From assembly GCA_013397455.1 (NCBI GenBank), contig VYZB01000217.1, positions 248,001-312,000 of the forward strand: a DNA stretch of 64,000 bases, in the 5' to 3' direction. The position numbers were made by a program, and so were the translations under genes. Shown here one piece after another: positions 61,051 through 64,000 of this stretch. Origin of the DNA: Crotophaga sulcirostris (lineage: Eukaryota; Chordata; Aves; Cuculiformes; Crotophagidae). Numbering within the stretch: position 1 is the stretch's first letter; every line of letters begins with the position of its first letter. Below the pieces are notes generated by a model. That model was given only the letters and a program-made list of their open reading frames with translations, did no database searches and was not told the origin of the DNA.

Positions 61051-64000
61051 CTGTGTGTGTGAAACATTTGCAAAAAAAATTTTATAACATTTGCCCAGAC
61101 TTTTGCAGCTCTGATTATTTCTGTGGAATGATGACTGATTGAGTTACCTGAATATAAGATTTTGTTGAATAGACAAGCAGTATTTGTGATTAGAATTTGA
61201 AAAAAACCCACATTTTTTTTCTCCGTATTTTTTTTTACAGTTCCACTGGGCTGAATAATAATCATCCACTGGTGAAACAACTATTCATTCTTGTTTCAAC
61301 TGGAGGAAATGGACTGGCCATTAGGAATAAATTGAAATAATCACTTTCTATCAAAATGAATGCACTGCTACAGTAAAACACTGGTAATCTAACTGTGTTT
61401 AAAAGCCATGCAAAATTTAGTAGTTTTGCAGCTCACTTGCACTACTTTATCCACAATGCATGAAACACGGCACAATTCTCAATTCCTGAAAATGTGGCTA
61501 GACAACATGATCATTTTTAAGCACAGAATATCAATAATTTATCTATTAGGTCATGTCTGGTTACATAATATTTTTTACCAAGTTTTTGAAGTGTTACAGC
61601 AGTATAAATACTTTCCTAGATTAAGTGATTTACAGAAAAACTAGAGACAATAAAATGCTGTATTAAGTCTACACTGAAATTCCTGTTATTCAAGAGTGCG
61701 ATTTCATTCAACAGATCTAAAATAGTTTTAGATCTAAAATAGTTTTTAGATCTAAAATATTTTTAGAATATAGAATGCTTCTTACTTTGAAATATAAGTA
61801 TATATATCCAGACACATATATGAGACCAGATTCACCGATAATGTAAATCAGTGCAATTCCATTGAAGTCAGTTATTTATAGCAGCTGAAGTTCTAGCCAT
61901 ATGTTAGTACATATGTATATGTATTTCCAATGCACACACATGTATATGTACGTGTGTATGATGTAAAATCACTTACACGGGTAAAAATGTAATCACATAC
62001 AATTGCTCTCTTCTGCCAGCACATTTTCCATTGGACTGGAAAAATGGAAAATCGTCATGTACTTTAGAGATTAATTATTTCTGGTTATGAAGCACAAAGT
62101 GTTTCACAGCCCCCCTCCCTTTTTTAGGATTTCCCTTGCTAAAAGAGCAATGTTACTTGCCTGAAAGTCATCAATGAGAGAAATAAAAGACTTGATGGGG
62201 GTAGGAAAGGTGGAAGTTTAATTTCACAGAATTTGTCCATGGAGCATATGTTAAGTTAATATTAAGGTTTTTAAAATGTGGTATTCTACTGAAAAATTAT
62301 TTATAAAACTTTGGTGTATACATGGTTCCTGGTATGTAAAATCTGCAGCTCTGTGGTTTGAATGAAGGAAAGAGAACTCCACTTTGCAACAACTAGTAAA
62401 TCTGAGGGCAGGATGGGGCTCCTTTTCCTGCACCAGCTACCGTTTCAAGAGAGAAAAAACTGAAGGAGGGAAAACACTTAAGCAACCAAGGAAGGCTGTT
62501 GGTACCAACTGCAAAACCCTTTGAAGGGAAAACAGCCATTCACAGAATTTCAGGAAAGCTGGATTAAAAGATGGAAGAAGTTGATAGTCAAATGATTAGA
62601 GGAAGTATTTTAGGAAGAGGAAGCTCCTTCCTGATCTTTTGTGTATGCAACAAAACTACTGCTTTTCCAGACAGCTATTTCCATTCTTGGAGTGTTTTCT
62701 TTCCTTTTTCTTCCTCTCTATTTTTTGAAGTATGTTTGCCTTTATCCTTTATAAATATACTGTGAATTTTTCCCAAGGGGACAACAAGCCTAACTCTTTT
62801 CTCAGCTACACCTTCATAAAAACAACGTAATTCTGTTGCAATGGATTGAGTAGTACCATTAGTTTGCAGACTGCTAAAACCAGCCTTGTTCCTGCAAAGG
62901 AAAGATGTCTGTTGTTCTTTGAGCTTCCTATTATATCTATCAAGCTTCTAGGCTACTTGTTACTTCTACTGTGATTGCTAATGTTTGTTCCTGTTTAGCA
63001 CTGGGATTCTCTGTTGCCTGGTCTAGGCATAGCTTATTCTGTCTTGGCATTAAGTGCTGGTGAGATGCAATCAAATTTTGTACCTTCAGACCACCATAAG
63101 TGACACAGAAGGGGACGACTCATCAACAGCAATTGCTTTAATGAACCTCTCCAGCTTCACAGAGTATTTGCTTTTCACCTGTGATCCACGTTTCACACCA
63201 TAATCCAGAAATTTACCAGTGAAACATAAACCTCGAAACCTAAAGGAAAAAAGGGAGGCCAAGTCGGTCTAAGAGTGATTCCAATGCTGATTCAGACCCA
63301 AAGCTTGTTTCCAATTCAGATTCAATACCTGTCTTTTTGTGCTCCTGTAGTTGCTACTACAACTGTTATACTTGCTGTTATCTTGACTTTTCCAGTAATA
63401 TGTTCCAGGTTTGTTCAGCACTTTATTTAATCACTCCTTGGTGCATGTTTCATACACTTACATGACTTTTTTCAACATCACAGCTTCCCATAGACCTTCA
63501 TTGTCTTTTCTTTCTCCTCTCACCTTCTTCTCACTTTATTCAAGATTTGCTACTCAGGTCTAGCTTTCACTTTTGTTTCTCAACATCCAGCAGTTCGTCA
63601 CCTTCTTGCTGAGCCGTTCCTGGTGTACAATCAAGCACCACTGGGATGTGATGCTTGGGATAACATAACTGGGACTGAAGTCCTACAGAGGGGAGGTTTG
63701 GTTTTATAGGTCTGTTTAAATGTTTTTCTTCTGAAAGTATAGAGGAATAAGAAATAGGGCCTATTGGAAGGATGTAGAATGAAACTGAAGGTCTCCTTTT
63801 AGATTGTAGGGAGCCAGAAGGGATTCAGGTTTTGTTGGTCATGACAGTTCCCATTAGTCAGTGCATGTTGGAGTAAAGCCACATGCATTTTCCTTTCTAC
63901 TACTGGATGCACACTTCTGAGGAGGGTGTTACTTATGGGAAGGAAATACGTGGAAAAAATTAAGATAAGCCTCAGTAAAATTTTTAGTAGTCCACTTCTT
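61051..64000. other. Intergenic/intronic sequence, no gene seen
   Basis: AT-rich sequence to the window end. It holds a palindromic tandem repeat at 61713-61764 and a short TG/TA-rich stretch near 61895-61965. Nothing else was recognised. Confidence 0.5.
61713..61764. repeat. Palindromic tandem repeat, about 17-18-bp period, three copies
   Basis: AGATCTAAAATAGTTTT repeats at 61713, 61730 and 61748, the last diverged. Each unit contains the inverted pair CTAAAA/TTTTAG, and adjoining units share the palindrome TAGATCTA. Confidence 0.85.

Noticed and set aside
1..64000. CRISPR arrays, tRNA/rRNA genes, operons and phage genes
   Set aside because: No regularly spaced repeats, tRNA box pairs, conserved rRNA segments or tightly packed long open frames. 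The sequence is that of a vertebrate nuclear genome.

Overview
This 64 kb window reads as anonymous vertebrate nuclear DNA, almost certainly from a bird. The diagnostic feature is at least seven copies of the avian CR1 (chicken repeat 1) non-LTR retrotransposon. They are 5'-truncated in both orientations, carry reverse-transcriptase fragments, and several end in the characteristic ATTCTATG-type 3' octamer tail. A 568-bp solo LTR of a type widespread in birds, short microsatellites and two runs of Ns fit a draft avian assembly. Outside the repeats the DNA is AT-rich and CpG-poor. I recognise no complete protein-coding gene, no tRNA or rRNA gene, no CRISPR array and no prokaryotic operon structure.

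Layout: CR1 copies lie at 656-2265 (-), 3776-5990 (+), 12488-13262 (-), 22033-23450 (-), 37683-39609 (+, with a second CR1 tail nested at about 38647-38721), 43740-43827 (+, tail only) and 60503-61050 (+, interrupted by a 200-N gap). Together they cover about 13% of the window. All RT reading frames are broken. The least damaged is 22033-23450, whose RT core is in one frame except for a single stop. A degenerate hAT-type transposase fragment is proposed at 29604-29846, an ERV solo LTR at 42456-43023, and a weaker short LTR candidate at 20023-20253.

The rest is intergenic or intronic sequence. Two intervals look like conserved regulatory DNA because they keep CpGs and homeodomain-type core motifs in an AT-rich background: about 17340-18250 and 24320-24870 (weaker: 44290-44520). 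Four short open frames next to good splice signals (7794-7966 -, 24333-24424 -, 24662-24808 -, 31324-31445 +) are offered as candidate exons of an unrecognised gene or lncRNA. They are hypotheses, because composition and splice motifs alone cannot prove an exon.

I did not find a convincing new biological system. The items most worth checking are the 24.3-24.9 kb island with two splice-bounded open frames, the 17.3-18.3 kb putative enhancer with a minus-strand quadruplex motif, the hAT fossil, and the nested CR1.
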